From Plantactinospora alkalitolerans (GTDB taxonomy: Bacteria > Actinomycetota > Actinomycetes > Mycobacteriales > Micromonosporaceae): a DNA stretch of 64,000 nt. Position 1 is the stretch's first letter. Each line of letters opens with the position of its first letter. The position numbers were made by a program, and so were the translations under genes. The stretch lies in the NCBI RefSeq assembly GCF_015690345.1, contig NZ_JADPUN010000148.1, positions 1 to 64,000 on the forward strand. Reading direction: 5' to 3'. The notes beneath the pieces were generated by a model. That model searched no databases, had not been told where the DNA came from, and worked only from the letters and a program-made list of their open reading frames with translations. Below are positions 27,101 to 34,806 of the stretch, one piece after another.

Positions 27101-27414
27101 GGCAGTAGTTCGAGGGCGGCCCTGTACAGGATGATCGCCTGGTCGATGTCCTCGACTCGCGCAGTGCCGTGCTCCAATTGCTGAATGAAGCGGGACTTCA
27201 ACGCGCCTGCGAGTGTCGACCACACCCGGATGGCCACGTCCGGGTAGAGGAGACCACGACGAGCATCGGCTACCGACGCAAGCGCTTCGATGCTGGCGTC
27301 CAACAGCGCCGGTGGGATCTCGTAAGCAGGCTTGCCCAACTGGAATGACACGTTCCGTTCCAGATCTGCGACCTCGGCATTTATCCTCGCGACAGCCTCT
27401 GGCGTCGATCCCAT
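24139..27414 (-). CDS. TPR-CHAT protein (caspase-like protease candidate)
   Basis: About 1091 residues. The first 700 are helical tetratricopeptide-like repeats (ALELLPEGADLFALLGHLAQAHF, ALALQDRF-LAG, ALELLERGRGLLLGRAL). The C-terminal CHAT domain (PF12770, clan CD cysteine peptidase) has both catalytic positions: His at about 960 (LHVACHASS) and Cys at about 1001 (LVYLSACATV), plus GTLWQVTDGTATETA, typical of the domain. CHAT proteins act in conflict, signalling and programmed-death systems by cleaving specific partners. The start ATG at 27414 was chosen because longer in-frame residues add no pattern. It is divergent from a small protein across a 47-bp gap filled by a perfect palindrome. 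Confidence 0.85.
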   Translation of the reverse strand: MGSTPEAVARINAEVADLERNVSFQLGKPAYEIPPALLDASIEALASVADARRGLLYPDVAIRVWSTLAGALKSRFIQQLEHGTARVEDIDQAIILYRAALELLPEGADLFALLGHLAQAHFARCIELPNDARAVHDAVVVSAQALDVLPADHPHLLYALQSAAALLRLEMPPLGGDLGLQVLAESFRRALGRAPAGGEVERESARAHAETLRLIRERGDSVSLSEEVTAWRQVLVTAQVADGHARNVLYHIGDQVLQRHLASGSASDLDMAIDALSAAAEAAEAEPTPQPAFFAMLGHALGLRAEAGGPSTADDLDAAVWAMRTALRASSTGEEQDAASTRLCSLLLQRFEASRQWGDLDEVIDRGQGVYDRQPDVSAALASPVASTLARALTLRGELTASSVDSAVAHFLRYQLSIRRDTGQDSRLIGISKAVLQRPYSVLAAKRRTDGQPDLALVQEMDETITRLRQAINGPTSDTARMELREGLVDALMGRHMAVPEPVLLDELIAELPMIIAEIPEHQRGHRVAHRLCLGLALQDRFRLAGRPADLDAAVDQCRRIVDDEAAATQFRIRAACLIGRTADFGHWQTAHEAFGRAISLLPRLVGRSLAPDDHLRETAIWSELASDAAAVAVRAGAPHEALELLERGRGLLLGRALDSRGDLDQILAADPEQAPQLIADLRRIGDELAVSEGSPDPNTPHARQSDVDRRRALVRAWDQTVVRIRRLPGCANFLAPVTIDQLMPAAAAGPVVTVNVSRYGSHALVLTRDGVDAVPLPQVTVEALQEQAAAFLNALPFAELQAENEHATHDAQQPLRDVLSWLWSTVAGPVLAHLGRDGSPPSRIWWIPTGSLAALPLHAAGTSPGQSVLDLAVSSYAPTVTSLLRAANRYGAAEPASPAVQLIGIRAAPGRPSLSGVTAEVKRILRRVPHAQQLLDGEATCARVRSRLRAGGWLHVACHASSYPNAPADSALHLYDGPLSIRQLLAERATHGELVYLSACATVLSSPAVPAEVIHLGTAFHITGFQHVVGTLWQVTDGTATETARLFYEGIGRIPDAGRSAQALHDAVRQLRHRYPGIPTRWAAYVHIGP

Positions 27415-27420
27415 ACGGCG

Positions 27421-27454
27421 AGTCTGGCAGGACCGCCATCGGTCCTGCCAGACT
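27421..27454. promoter_or_regulatory. perfect 14-bp palindrome in the CHAT divergent promoter gap
   Basis: AGTCTGGCAGGACC (27421-27434), loop GCCATC, then its exact complement (27441-27454). It fills most of the 47 bp between the start codons at 27414 and 27462, so both transcripts would begin with the same sequence. It may be an operator for a repressor or an RNA hairpin; which is not decidable from sequence. Confidence 0.7.
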
Positions 27455-27461
27455 GAAGCAT

Positions 27462-27902
27462 ATGAACATCGATCGCCTGCCAGCAGACGGCGTCTATCCC
27501 CGCCCGGGGAGCGGTGCACAACGAGGCGGAGGCGACCTGTTCCTCGCTGTGCTCGCCGGATCGGCGCTCGCGCCCTTCGTCCAAGCTGTCGCCACCAGGG
27601 CCGGAGAGGATGTCTACGCGAAGATTCGTGGCCTCCTCACCCGCCAACGCGCCGACTCGACTCGCGAGCCACAGTCGGTCGCGGCACCGATCGTTCTCGC
27701 GGACCCAGGGGCAAGGATCATCCTCCGGTTTCCGGTGACGCTGTCGACGTCGGACGCCGGTGCGCTAGCCGGCGTGCGACTACCGAAGACCGACGGTCAG
27801 GCATGGCTCCTGGTGGAGCACCTCGCAGAGGGCTCGACCTGGACCGTGCGGCAGGTTCACCAACCTCCAGCCGGGGCGATTGTCCTTCGGGGTGAACCGT
27901 GA
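27462..27902 (+). CDS. small hypothetical protein divergent from the CHAT gene (EACC1-like effector partner candidate)
   Basis: 146 residues. A Gly-rich turn then a hydrophobic helix (GGGDLFLAVLAGSALAPFVQAVATRA, near residues 23-48 overall) precede a beta-rich region ending in WLLVEHLAEGSTWTVRQVHQPP. The pattern, position and size resemble the small effector-associated components (EACC1-type) found next to CHAT proteases in actinomycete conflict systems. This family link is tentative: no single motif proves it. There is no ribosome binding site before the ATG at 27462. Confidence 0.4.
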   Translation: MNIDRLPADGVYPRPGSGAQRGGGDLFLAVLAGSALAPFVQAVATRAGEDVYAKIRGLLTRQRADSTREPQSVAAPIVLADPGARIILRFPVTLSTSDAGALAGVRLPKTDGQAWLLVEHLAEGSTWTVRQVHQPPAGAIVLRGEP

Positions 27903-27941
27903 CGCCTGAAGCTCATGGCGGCAGACGCCGGGTCGACGCGG

Positions 27942-30842
27942 TCACGCCCTCGCCAGGGGTGAGCGGGTCAGCCGAGCCTGGACCTCGGCCGCTCGCGGGT
28001 GGTCCAGTTCGGTGAGGATGGCCAGCGACCGCGACCAGTCGGCCCGAGCCGCTCTCAGGTCACCGGCCATCTCGCGGGTGTCGCCGAGCCGGGTCAGTGA
28101 CACCGCTTCGCCGAGACGGTCGCCCACCTTCTGGAACAACAGGATGGCCTGCTGGAAGCAGCGGACGGCCGGTCGGTACCGGCCCAGGCCGTGGTTGGCC
28201 CGGCCGATGCTGTCCCAGGTGTCCGCCGCGGCCCGGTGGTCGCCGATCAGTTGGTGTTGCCGCAGCGCCCGGGCGCAGTACGTCAGCGCGGCCGGGTGGT
28301 CACCGAGGAGGCTGTGGCACCAGCCGATCGCGTTCAGCGCGTTGGCCCGGCCCGGACGGTAGCCCACGGCGCGGTACAGCACGAGCGCGCGCTTCGCGTG
28401 TGCCAGCGCGTCCCGGTACCGGCCCTGCCGCTCGCACGAGTCGGCGAGGCTCATCTCCGTGTTCGCCCGGCCCGCGTCGTCGCCGAGTTCCTCGTACCAG
28501 CGGAGTACCTGCTGCAACTCCCGCCGGGCGTCGTCGTGCAGTCCGAGACGCAGGTACGCACGGGCGAGTTCACGCCGGGCCCGGGCCTCCAGTAGCCGGT
28601 CCCCGAGCCGCCCGGCCGCTGACAGCGCGGTCCGCTGTACCGTCGCCTGGTCGTGCCGGTAAGCCCGCCGGTCGAAGTACGAGCACAGGTACCAGGCCAG
28701 CTCGCAGACCTCCCGATCGAGTCCGGCCGTGGCCGCCTGGTCGATCAGGGCGAGCAGCACCGGGTGTTCGGTGGAGAACCATCCGAACGCCGCCTCGGCA
28801 TCGCCCGGCTGTTCGGCACCGGCCCGCTGTGCTGCCGGAACGTCGTCGAGCGCGGCAGGGAGCCGCGCCGGAACGGATCCCGCGTGCCGGTACGGTGAGA
28901 TCAGCCGGTCCGCGATCGCGGCCACGTCCAGGTAGTGGTCGAGAATCCGCCGCAGCACGGCCCGGCGTACCCGCTCCGGTTCGACCGTCCGGGCGAGTTC
29001 GGCGGCGTAGGCGCGCAGCAGATCGTGACAGCCGAACCGTACGGGCCGGTGCTCGACCAGCAGATGGGCCCGAGCCAGCTGCGCCAGCAGTGGACGGACC
29101 CGGTCCAGCGGCAGGCCGACCAGAGCTGCCGCCGCGTTGGCCGAGAGTTCCGGGCCGGGATGCAGACCGATCAGCCGGAACAGCGTCGCCGCCTCGGTGG
29201 AGAGCAGCCGGTACGACCAGGAGAACACGGTCCGGACGTCGAACGCCGCCTCGTCGTCGGACAACACCGCCAGGTCGCCGGAGCCCTCCCGCAATTCCCC
29301 GACCAGCGCATTGAGCGGGAACGCCGGCTGGGTACTGGCCCGGGCGGCCACAATGGCCAACGCCAGCGGCAGCCGGGCACAGGTGGCGATGATCTGGCCG
29401 ACCGCGTCGGGTTCCGCCGCGACCCGCTCCGGACCGATCCGGTCGACCAGCATCTGCCGGGCATCGACATCGGTCATCAGGCCCAGACTGAGTGGACGGG
29501 CGCCGGAGGCCACCAGACCGGACAGCTCGTTCCGACTGGTGACGATGACGAGGCAGTCGGCCGAGCCGGGCAGCAGCGGACGGACCTGATCGGCCCGGCG
29601 GGCGTTGTCGAGCAGGATCAGTACCCGTCGCCGGGCGAGCAGACTGCGGTAGAGGCCGATCTGCGCGGTCGGACTGACCGGGACGCGTTCCGGCGCGACC
29701 CCGAACGCGTCGAGGAACTCGCGTACCACCTCGTCCGGCCGGACCGGGTCGGCACTGGCGTCGAAGCCCGCGAGGTCGGCGTAGAGCTGCCCGTCGGGAA
29801 ACCGCTCGGCGATCTGGTGTCCCCAGTGCACGGCCAGCGTCGTCTTGCCCACGCCGGCCGTCCCGGTCAGGGCGACCACCGTCGGCCCGCCCTCCTTCTC
29901 CGCCGTGATCAGCTCGTCGAGCCACCGCAACTGCGCGACCCGCCCGGTGAAGGCTGCCGTGTCGGGCGGAAGCTGGGCCGGGACCACCACCGGAGGCATC
30001 GCCGCCGACGCGGACCCGCCGACCGCGTTCGGCGACCGCTCGACCGGCCCGCAGGGCACACCGGCGGACGAGTCCGATTCGAGCAACTCCTGGTGGGCGT
30101 CGGCGAGCACCGCACCCGGATCCGCGCCCAACTCGGCAACCAGGCGCTTCCGCGCGGTGTCGAAGACCGCGAAGGCGTCCGACCGGCGGCCCAGGGCGAT
30201 GTAGCACCGCATCAGGTGGGCCTGGGCCTGTTCGTCCAGCGGCCGGGCCTCGGCCCACTCGCGCACCACGCCGAGCACCTCCTCGGCCCGGCCCAGCCTG
30301 ATCGCGGCGTCAACCCGCCAGGAGAACGCGAACTGCGCCTCCGCGATCAGGGGCGCCGTCCGGGGATGCCCGGCGAGCACCGGTACGTCGGCCAGCGGCG
30401 GCTGCCACAACCGCAGCGCCTCCCCGGCCAGCTCCCAGACCCGCGCCTGGTCGGCGCGGGCGCGCGCCGTGCGGGCCTCGGCCACCAGTCGCCTGAACTG
30501 GAGCACGTCGATGGCGATCGGGTCCACCACCAGCCGGTATCCGGTGCCCACCGACGGCAGCAGTTGGCTCGCCATCCGCAGCGGACGGCCCGGTTCCAGC
30601 ACCCGGCGCAGGTACTTCACGTGGGTGTGGATAACGTTCGCACCGCTGCGCGGCGCGCCGGTCGGCCAGAGCGCGTCGACCAACTCGTCCCGGCCGACGG
30701 GTTGACCCTCGGCCGGCGCGAGGAGACCCAGTACCGCCCGCCGCTGCGGTGGACCGACCGGCAGTTCCACCGTGCCCCGCCACAGGCGTACCCGGCCCAG
30801 CAGACAGAGCCGCAGCTTTTCCGACCCGTCGTCCAGTTCCAA
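27942..30842 (-). CDS. AfsR-type SARP/NB-ARC/TPR regulator of the cysteine-rich peptide cluster
   Basis: 966 residues. The winged-helix DNA-binding part is at 10-100 (RLCLLGRVRLWRG, HTHVKYLRRVLEPG), BTAD at about 105-255, NB-ARC from about 300 with Walker A GTAGVGKTT (327-335), ILLDNARRADQVRPLLPG and TSRNELSG, and C-terminal TPRs (ALNAIGWCHSLLGDHPAALTYC). It is divergent from the small Cys-rich gene across 131 bp, which is the typical position for a cluster-situated activator. Regulation of that cluster is inferred; SARP boxes are not certain in the gap. Confidence 0.9.
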   Translation of the reverse strand: MELDDGSEKLRLCLLGRVRLWRGTVELPVGPPQRRAVLGLLAPAEGQPVGRDELVDALWPTGAPRSGANVIHTHVKYLRRVLEPGRPLRMASQLLPSVGTGYRLVVDPIAIDVLQFRRLVAEARTARARADQARVWELAGEALRLWQPPLADVPVLAGHPRTAPLIAEAQFAFSWRVDAAIRLGRAEEVLGVVREWAEARPLDEQAQAHLMRCYIALGRRSDAFAVFDTARKRLVAELGADPGAVLADAHQELLESDSSAGVPCGPVERSPNAVGGSASAAMPPVVVPAQLPPDTAAFTGRVAQLRWLDELITAEKEGGPTVVALTGTAGVGKTTLAVHWGHQIAERFPDGQLYADLAGFDASADPVRPDEVVREFLDAFGVAPERVPVSPTAQIGLYRSLLARRRVLILLDNARRADQVRPLLPGSADCLVIVTSRNELSGLVASGARPLSLGLMTDVDARQMLVDRIGPERVAAEPDAVGQIIATCARLPLALAIVAARASTQPAFPLNALVGELREGSGDLAVLSDDEAAFDVRTVFSWSYRLLSTEAATLFRLIGLHPGPELSANAAAALVGLPLDRVRPLLAQLARAHLLVEHRPVRFGCHDLLRAYAAELARTVEPERVRRAVLRRILDHYLDVAAIADRLISPYRHAGSVPARLPAALDDVPAAQRAGAEQPGDAEAAFGWFSTEHPVLLALIDQAATAGLDREVCELAWYLCSYFDRRAYRHDQATVQRTALSAAGRLGDRLLEARARRELARAYLRLGLHDDARRELQQVLRWYEELGDDAGRANTEMSLADSCERQGRYRDALAHAKRALVLYRAVGYRPGRANALNAIGWCHSLLGDHPAALTYCARALRQHQLIGDHRAAADTWDSIGRANHGLGRYRPAVRCFQQAILLFQKVGDRLGEAVSLTRLGDTREMAGDLRAARADWSRSLAILTELDHPRAAEVQARLTRSPLARA

Positions 30843-30973
30843 CGTGACTCCCCGGTGCCGTAACGGCCAGTAGCGGAGTAATGGCGTTGCGGTCGTCCAT
30901 TGTGCATCCAGTCAATAACCAGTGCGGAGATCCACGATGGCACAGCTGAGTCGATCGAGAGGAGGTGAACCAA
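30843..30973. promoter_or_regulatory. shared promoter region of SARP and cysteine-rich peptide genes
   Basis: 131 bp between divergent starts. The end carries a strong GGAGG site (30961-30965) for the peptide ATG at 30974. The left part has short repeats of TAC/TTAC-type words at irregular spacing (30852-30890), a possible SARP site, but no clean heptamer direct repeat is present. Confidence 0.3.
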
Positions 30974-31168
30974 ATGTTGCGAGTCATGAACGAACTGGGT
31001 GACCGGATGCTTGCCGCCTTCGTCCCACGGGCAACCGCCGCAGCCGCTGACTGCGGTAGCGCCCACTGGAAGAACATCTGCAAGGACAACGTCTGGCAGT
31101 TCTGCCGCTGCTGGAGCAACAGCAACTGCAAGTGTGACGCCTGCGACCCATCGACCCATCGTTGCTGA
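30974..31168 (+). CDS. small 8-cysteine peptide, candidate precursor of a secreted disulfide-rich or modified peptide
   Basis: 64 residues starting at the ATG, 8 bp after GGAGG (an in-frame GTG at 30965 overlaps that site and is less likely). Residues 1-26 form an amphipathic, non-Sec-like leader (LGDRMLAAFVPRATAAAA) whose end has an AxA pattern suiting signal peptidase. Residues 27-64 hold all eight Cys (27, 36, 44, 46, 52, 54, 57, 64) with three Trp, ending in C. It lies at the head of redoxin, ABC-exporter and signal-peptidase genes. I interpret it as a ribosomally made peptide matured by oxidation, cleavage and export. No family I know matches, so the product class is inferred. Confidence 0.65.
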   Translation: MLRVMNELGDRMLAAFVPRATAAAADCGSAHWKNICKDNVWQFCRCWSNSNCKCDACDPSTHRC

Positions 31169-31308
31169 ACAACGAGCAGTAGAACGGTCCCGGATATCCG
31201 GACGGTCAGCAGGTCCCAGTGATCGACCGAGCCGTAGACGAACTGCGGCGGCAACGGGGGCCGTGGCAGCGGGACAACCAACCACGCGCGCTGGCGTGGG
31301 AATCGACC

Positions 31309-31355
31309 ACGAGGTCCGGCGGCGAGTTGCCCCCCAGCCCGCCGCCGGACCTCGT
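31309..31355 (+). terminator. attenuator-like stem-loop after the peptide gene
   Basis: A perfect 15-bp inverted repeat (ACGAGGTCCGGCGGC and complement, loop 17 nt) lies 140 bp after the peptide stop and 51 bp before the redoxin start. As it sits inside the presumed operon, partial termination would give excess peptide mRNA over the maturation genes, as in many precursor-peptide clusters. The role is inferred. Confidence 0.6.
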
Positions 31356-31406
31356 TCTCCCCGCCGGCCACGCGGATCGGCCCGGGTCCACGAACAAGGA
31401 GCATTC

Positions 31407-31946
31407 ATGCCATATCTTGTCGCCGCCGTGGTCCTGGCAAGCGCGCTGGGCACGCTGAACCTGCTGCTCACCCTGGCCGTCATCCGTCGGCTGCGGGAGC
31501 ACACCGAACTGTTGGCCGGGCTCGCGACCGGTGCTGGCAGCGGAATCATCGAGGCTGGGCAGACGCCCGGCGACTTCGCGGTCACCGACACCGACGGCAG
31601 CGTCGTACGCCGGGAGAACCTCGGCGGTGACGTCTTGGTCGCCTTCTTCTCCCCGGACTGCCCCGCATGCACGGACGCGTTGCCACGGTTCGTGACGCAG
31701 GCGGCCGGGTTTCCCGGCGGGCGTGTCCAGGTGCTCGGGGTGGTGACCGGCGACGGGCCGGGGGTAACCGGACTCGCGGATCGGCTGAACGGCGTGGCGC
31801 GGGTGGTCGTCGACGGCATCGACGGCAAACTCGCCACGGCCTTCCAGGCACGCGCCTTCCCTTCCTGGTGCCTGCTGGACGCGACCGGCACCGTCGCGCG
31901 CAGCGGCAGCGGTTGGACCGAGCTTCCGGTCCCCGTCCCCGCATGA
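31407..31946 (+). CDS. membrane-anchored thioredoxin-like protein (TlpA/MauD-type) with CPAC motif
   Basis: 179 residues. One N-terminal transmembrane helix (residues 2-25) anchors an extracytoplasmic thioredoxin fold. The redox motif C85-P-A-C88 lies in VAFFSPDCPACTDALP, as in TlpA/MauD-type proteins that make or isomerise disulfides in secreted partners. The ABC exporter starts inside its stop codon (ATGA overlap), so the two are translationally coupled. With the eight-cysteine peptide upstream, a role in its cysteine oxidation or shuffling is the natural inference. Confidence 0.8.
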   Translation: MPYLVAAVVLASALGTLNLLLTLAVIRRLREHTELLAGLATGAGSGIIEAGQTPGDFAVTDTDGSVVRRENLGGDVLVAFFSPDCPACTDALPRFVTQAAGFPGGRVQVLGVVTGDGPGVTGLADRLNGVARVVVDGIDGKLATAFQARAFPSWCLLDATGTVARSGSGWTELPVPVPA

Positions 31947-33781
31947 CCTCGGGAGGCACCCGGCCGAAGGTGGACTTCCGGTTGGTGACCGCCGCCGTCC
32001 GCCTGGCCTACCGGGCCGCGCCGGGAGCGGCCGTGGCGCAGGCACTGATCGCGATCGGCGGTGGCCTGCTCCCGGTCCTGGTAGGTGTGCTCACCAAGAT
32101 GGTGGTGGACCGGCTTGCCGGTTTGGACGGCGGCCCGGTAACGACGGTGATCGGCCTCGCGGTCGGGCTCGGCGTTGCCGGCGTTGCCGTGGCCACCCTG
32201 CCGCATCTGTTCGGATACGTGGATGCCGAGTGGCGCCGGGCGGTCGCGGTGCGGGCACAGGCGGACCTCTACGCGGCGGTCGACCGCTTACCCGGCCTCG
32301 TCCGCCTGGAAGACCCGGCCTTCCGCGACCATCTGAACGTGGCTGACTCTGCCGGCCGGCACAGCCCGGTCACCATCGCCGGTAGCAGCCTGGAACTGCT
32401 GCGCTCCATCGTGACAATCGCCGGCTTCGCTGGCACTCTGGCCCTGCTCAACCCGTGGATGGTCGGCGTTCTCGCGCTGGCCGCCCTCCCCACCGCCCAA
32501 GCCGAGCTGAGACTCGCCCGGCAGCGGGCCGGCCTGTTCTGGCGACTCAGCCCGATCGAGCGGCGCCAGTACTTCTACGCCAATCTGCTCACCGGCCTCG
32601 CCGCTGCCAAGGAGATCCGGCTGTTCGATCTCGGCGGCCTGTTCGGGCAACGGATGATCAAGGAACTCCGCACGCTCAATGCCGAGAACCGCAGGATGGA
32701 CCGCCGAGAGGTTCTCGTGCAGGCCGGGCTCGCGGTGGTCGGTGCGGTCGTCGCCGGCGCCGGTCTGATCTGGGCAATCGTCGCCGCCCGCGGCGGCCGG
32801 TTGAGCATCGGCGACGTGACGATCTTCGTCGCTGCCCTGGCCGGCATACAGGGAGCGGTCGCCAGCGGGATCGGCCAGGTGGCCACCGCACACGAGGGCC
32901 TGCTGCGGTTCACCCACTACCGGGAGGTGCTGGGCACCGCCCCGGACCTGCCCCTGCCCGCCGAGCCGGTGCCGGTGCCGCCGTTGCGCGGCGGCATCGA
33001 ACTGCGCGACGTCTGGTTCCGGTACGGGGACGGGCACCCGTGGGTGCTGCGCGGCGTCGACCTGACCATTCCGCCGGGGCGGACGGTGGCCCTCGTCGGG
33101 CTGAACGGCGCCGGCAAGAGCACTCTGGTCAAGCTGTTGGCACGGTTCTACGACCCCACCCGGGGCAGCCTGAGCTGGGACGGCGTCGACTACCGCGAGC
33201 TGGACGTCGTCCAACTTCGGAACCGGATCGGAGCGGCGTTCCAGGATTACATGTCCTACGATCTGTCCGCCGAGGAGAACATCGGCCTCGGCGACACCAC
33301 GGCATTCGGCGACACCGGACGGATCGTCACCGCGGCAGAACGGGCCGGCGTGCACGACGTACTGACCGCGCTTCCGCACGGGTACGCCACCCAGCTGAGC
33401 AGGACGTTCGCCGACCCGGACGACCGGGATGACGAGAGCAGCGGAGTACTGCTTTCCGGCGGGCAGTGGCAGCGCCTCGCGCTGGCCCGATCCTTCCTGC
33501 GGGCCGGCCGGGACCTGTTGATCCTGGACGAGCCGAGCGCCGGTCTGGACGCGGAGGCAGAGGCGGACCTGCACCAGCGGCTGCGCGGGCTCCGGGAGGG
33601 CCGGACCACCCTGCTGATCTCACATCGGCTGGGTACGGTCCGGGACGCCGACCACATCGTCGTGCTGCGCGACGGGGTGATCGCCGAGCAGGGCAGCCAC
33701 GACGAGCTGCTGACGAACCAGGGCGCGTACGCCCGGTTGTTCAACCTCCAGGCTGCCGGTTACCAGCCGGTGCCCGGCTGA
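31943..33781 (+). CDS. ABC exporter half-transporter (fused permease-ATPase), without peptidase domain
   Basis: 612 residues. A six-helix permease region (residues about 10-320) precedes the ATPase: Walker A GLNGAGKST (386-394), Q-loop in AFQDYMSYDL, signature LSGGQWQR (504-511), Walker B LLILDE (525-530) and H-loop ISHR. There is no N-terminal C39 peptidase, so this transporter exports but does not cleave; a separate signal-peptidase gene follows. It overlaps the redoxin stop by ATGA. A homodimer is likely. The substrate is probably the Cys-rich peptide. Confidence 0.85.
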   Translation: MTSGGTRPKVDFRLVTAAVRLAYRAAPGAAVAQALIAIGGGLLPVLVGVLTKMVVDRLAGLDGGPVTTVIGLAVGLGVAGVAVATLPHLFGYVDAEWRRAVAVRAQADLYAAVDRLPGLVRLEDPAFRDHLNVADSAGRHSPVTIAGSSLELLRSIVTIAGFAGTLALLNPWMVGVLALAALPTAQAELRLARQRAGLFWRLSPIERRQYFYANLLTGLAAAKEIRLFDLGGLFGQRMIKELRTLNAENRRMDRREVLVQAGLAVVGAVVAGAGLIWAIVAARGGRLSIGDVTIFVAALAGIQGAVASGIGQVATAHEGLLRFTHYREVLGTAPDLPLPAEPVPVPPLRGGIELRDVWFRYGDGHPWVLRGVDLTIPPGRTVALVGLNGAGKSTLVKLLARFYDPTRGSLSWDGVDYRELDVVQLRNRIGAAFQDYMSYDLSAEENIGLGDTTAFGDTGRIVTAAERAGVHDVLTALPHGYATQLSRTFADPDDRDDESSGVLLSGGQWQRLALARSFLRAGRDLLILDEPSAGLDAEAEADLHQRLRGLREGRTTLLISHRLGTVRDADHIVVLRDGVIAEQGSHDELLTNQGAYARLFNLQAAGYQPVPG

Positions 33782-33795
33782 ACGGCACGGCACCC

Positions 33796-34290
33796 ATGAT
33801 CTACGTCGTGCTCGCCGGGGCGGTCGGGGCCGCCCTGGCCGGTCTCGTCACCCGGTTCCGGCGCAGGTGGGTCCTGGTCACCGTGCACGGTCGGTCCATG
33901 GTGCCGACGCTCGAACCGGGCGACCGCGTTCTGGTCCGCCGCGTCCCGCCCGGTGCGGTGCGGATCGGTCAGGTGGTCGTCGTCGAGGAACCCGTCGGTG
34001 GCGCCTGGCACACGTGGCCGCTGGTCGGCGGTGTCGCACCCGGGCCCGAACGTCGGTGGATCGTGAAGCGGGCCGTTGCCGGTCCCGGTGATCCGGTGCC
34101 GGCGACGGTCGTGCCGGCCGCCGGCTCCGCTCTGTCCCGGGTTCCGCCAGGAAGGTTCGTGCTGCTCGGTGACAACCAACCCGAGAGCTGCGACTCGCGG
34201 AACTTCGGCCTGGTCCCCGGTGACCGGCTCCTCGGAGCGGTACGCCGGGTCTTCCGCCCGGCCGGCCGACGCGCCACCAGCGTGAGGTGA
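33796..34290 (+). CDS. S26-type signal peptidase I-like protease
   Basis: 164 residues. An N-terminal transmembrane helix (3-19) precedes box B GRSMVPTLEPGD (Ser34 nucleophile), box D WIVKRAVAGPGD (Lys91 general base) and box E GDNQPESCDSRNFG (125-138). The serine/lysine dyad is complete. It starts 14 bp after the ABC exporter, in the same direction. A dedicated signal peptidase suits removal of a peptide leader at an AxA site outside the membrane. It is shorter than housekeeping SPase I, as expected for a specialised enzyme. Confidence 0.82.
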   Translation: MIYVVLAGAVGAALAGLVTRFRRRWVLVTVHGRSMVPTLEPGDRVLVRRVPPGAVRIGQVVVVEEPVGGAWHTWPLVGGVAPGPERRWIVKRAVAGPGDPVPATVVPAAGSALSRVPPGRFVLLGDNQPESCDSRNFGLVPGDRLLGAVRRVFRPAGRRATSVR

Positions 34291-34806
34291 CCGGACAGCG
34301 CGGGGAGATTCGGGCTGGTTCCCGATGACGTCCGCTGGCCCGTCGGCGGCCGTCCGGCCTTGACGGATGGTCGCCGGCAGACCGACCGACTCCTACCTGC
34401 CGGTGGACCGGACGGACGGACCACGGTCGACGTCACCACTACCGCCCCGGAGGTAGTTCTCCGCCCGGCTACGTCGCGGGCGGCAGCGGCAACTGTCCTC
34501 CCCGGCCCGACGACTCACGGCCGTCCCGGGCGGCATCGTGACCGGGTACATGCGGGCACGTGGTCGGCGCTCGTCGAGGGCACCGGCCGGCGCCGTCCGC
34601 GGCCGGCGGTCCTCCGGAGGGGTCGGGACAGATCCTTCCGGGACCGGCTCGCCGCCGGAGCGTCCGCCCACCGGGAACGACGTAGGAGACGCGATGCGCA
34701 GATGTGAGGGCACGGATCAGGTCGATCGTCAGGTCCGCGACGGCAGAGCGCGCCGGGGACGGCACGACCTCCCGCCCGTGCCGCGGGCCACCCGCCGGGT
34801 CGCGGC
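34291..34806. other. intergenic stretch before the MMPL gene, no gene seen
   Basis: 516 bp. Open frames on both strands are Arg/Pro-rich and unrecognised. The size allows a separate promoter for the MMPL gene, so its membership of the peptide operon is uncertain. Confidence 0.4.

Noticed and set aside
27462-27902. Reading the CHAT partner as a membrane protein
   Set aside because: It has one hydrophobic stretch of about 18 residues, but it is interrupted by small and polar residues; not a clear membrane helix.
30843-30973. SARP-box direct repeats before the peptide gene
   Set aside because: Short TAC/TTAC-type words occur but their spacing (9 and 11 bp) is irregular; not enough to call a SARP site.
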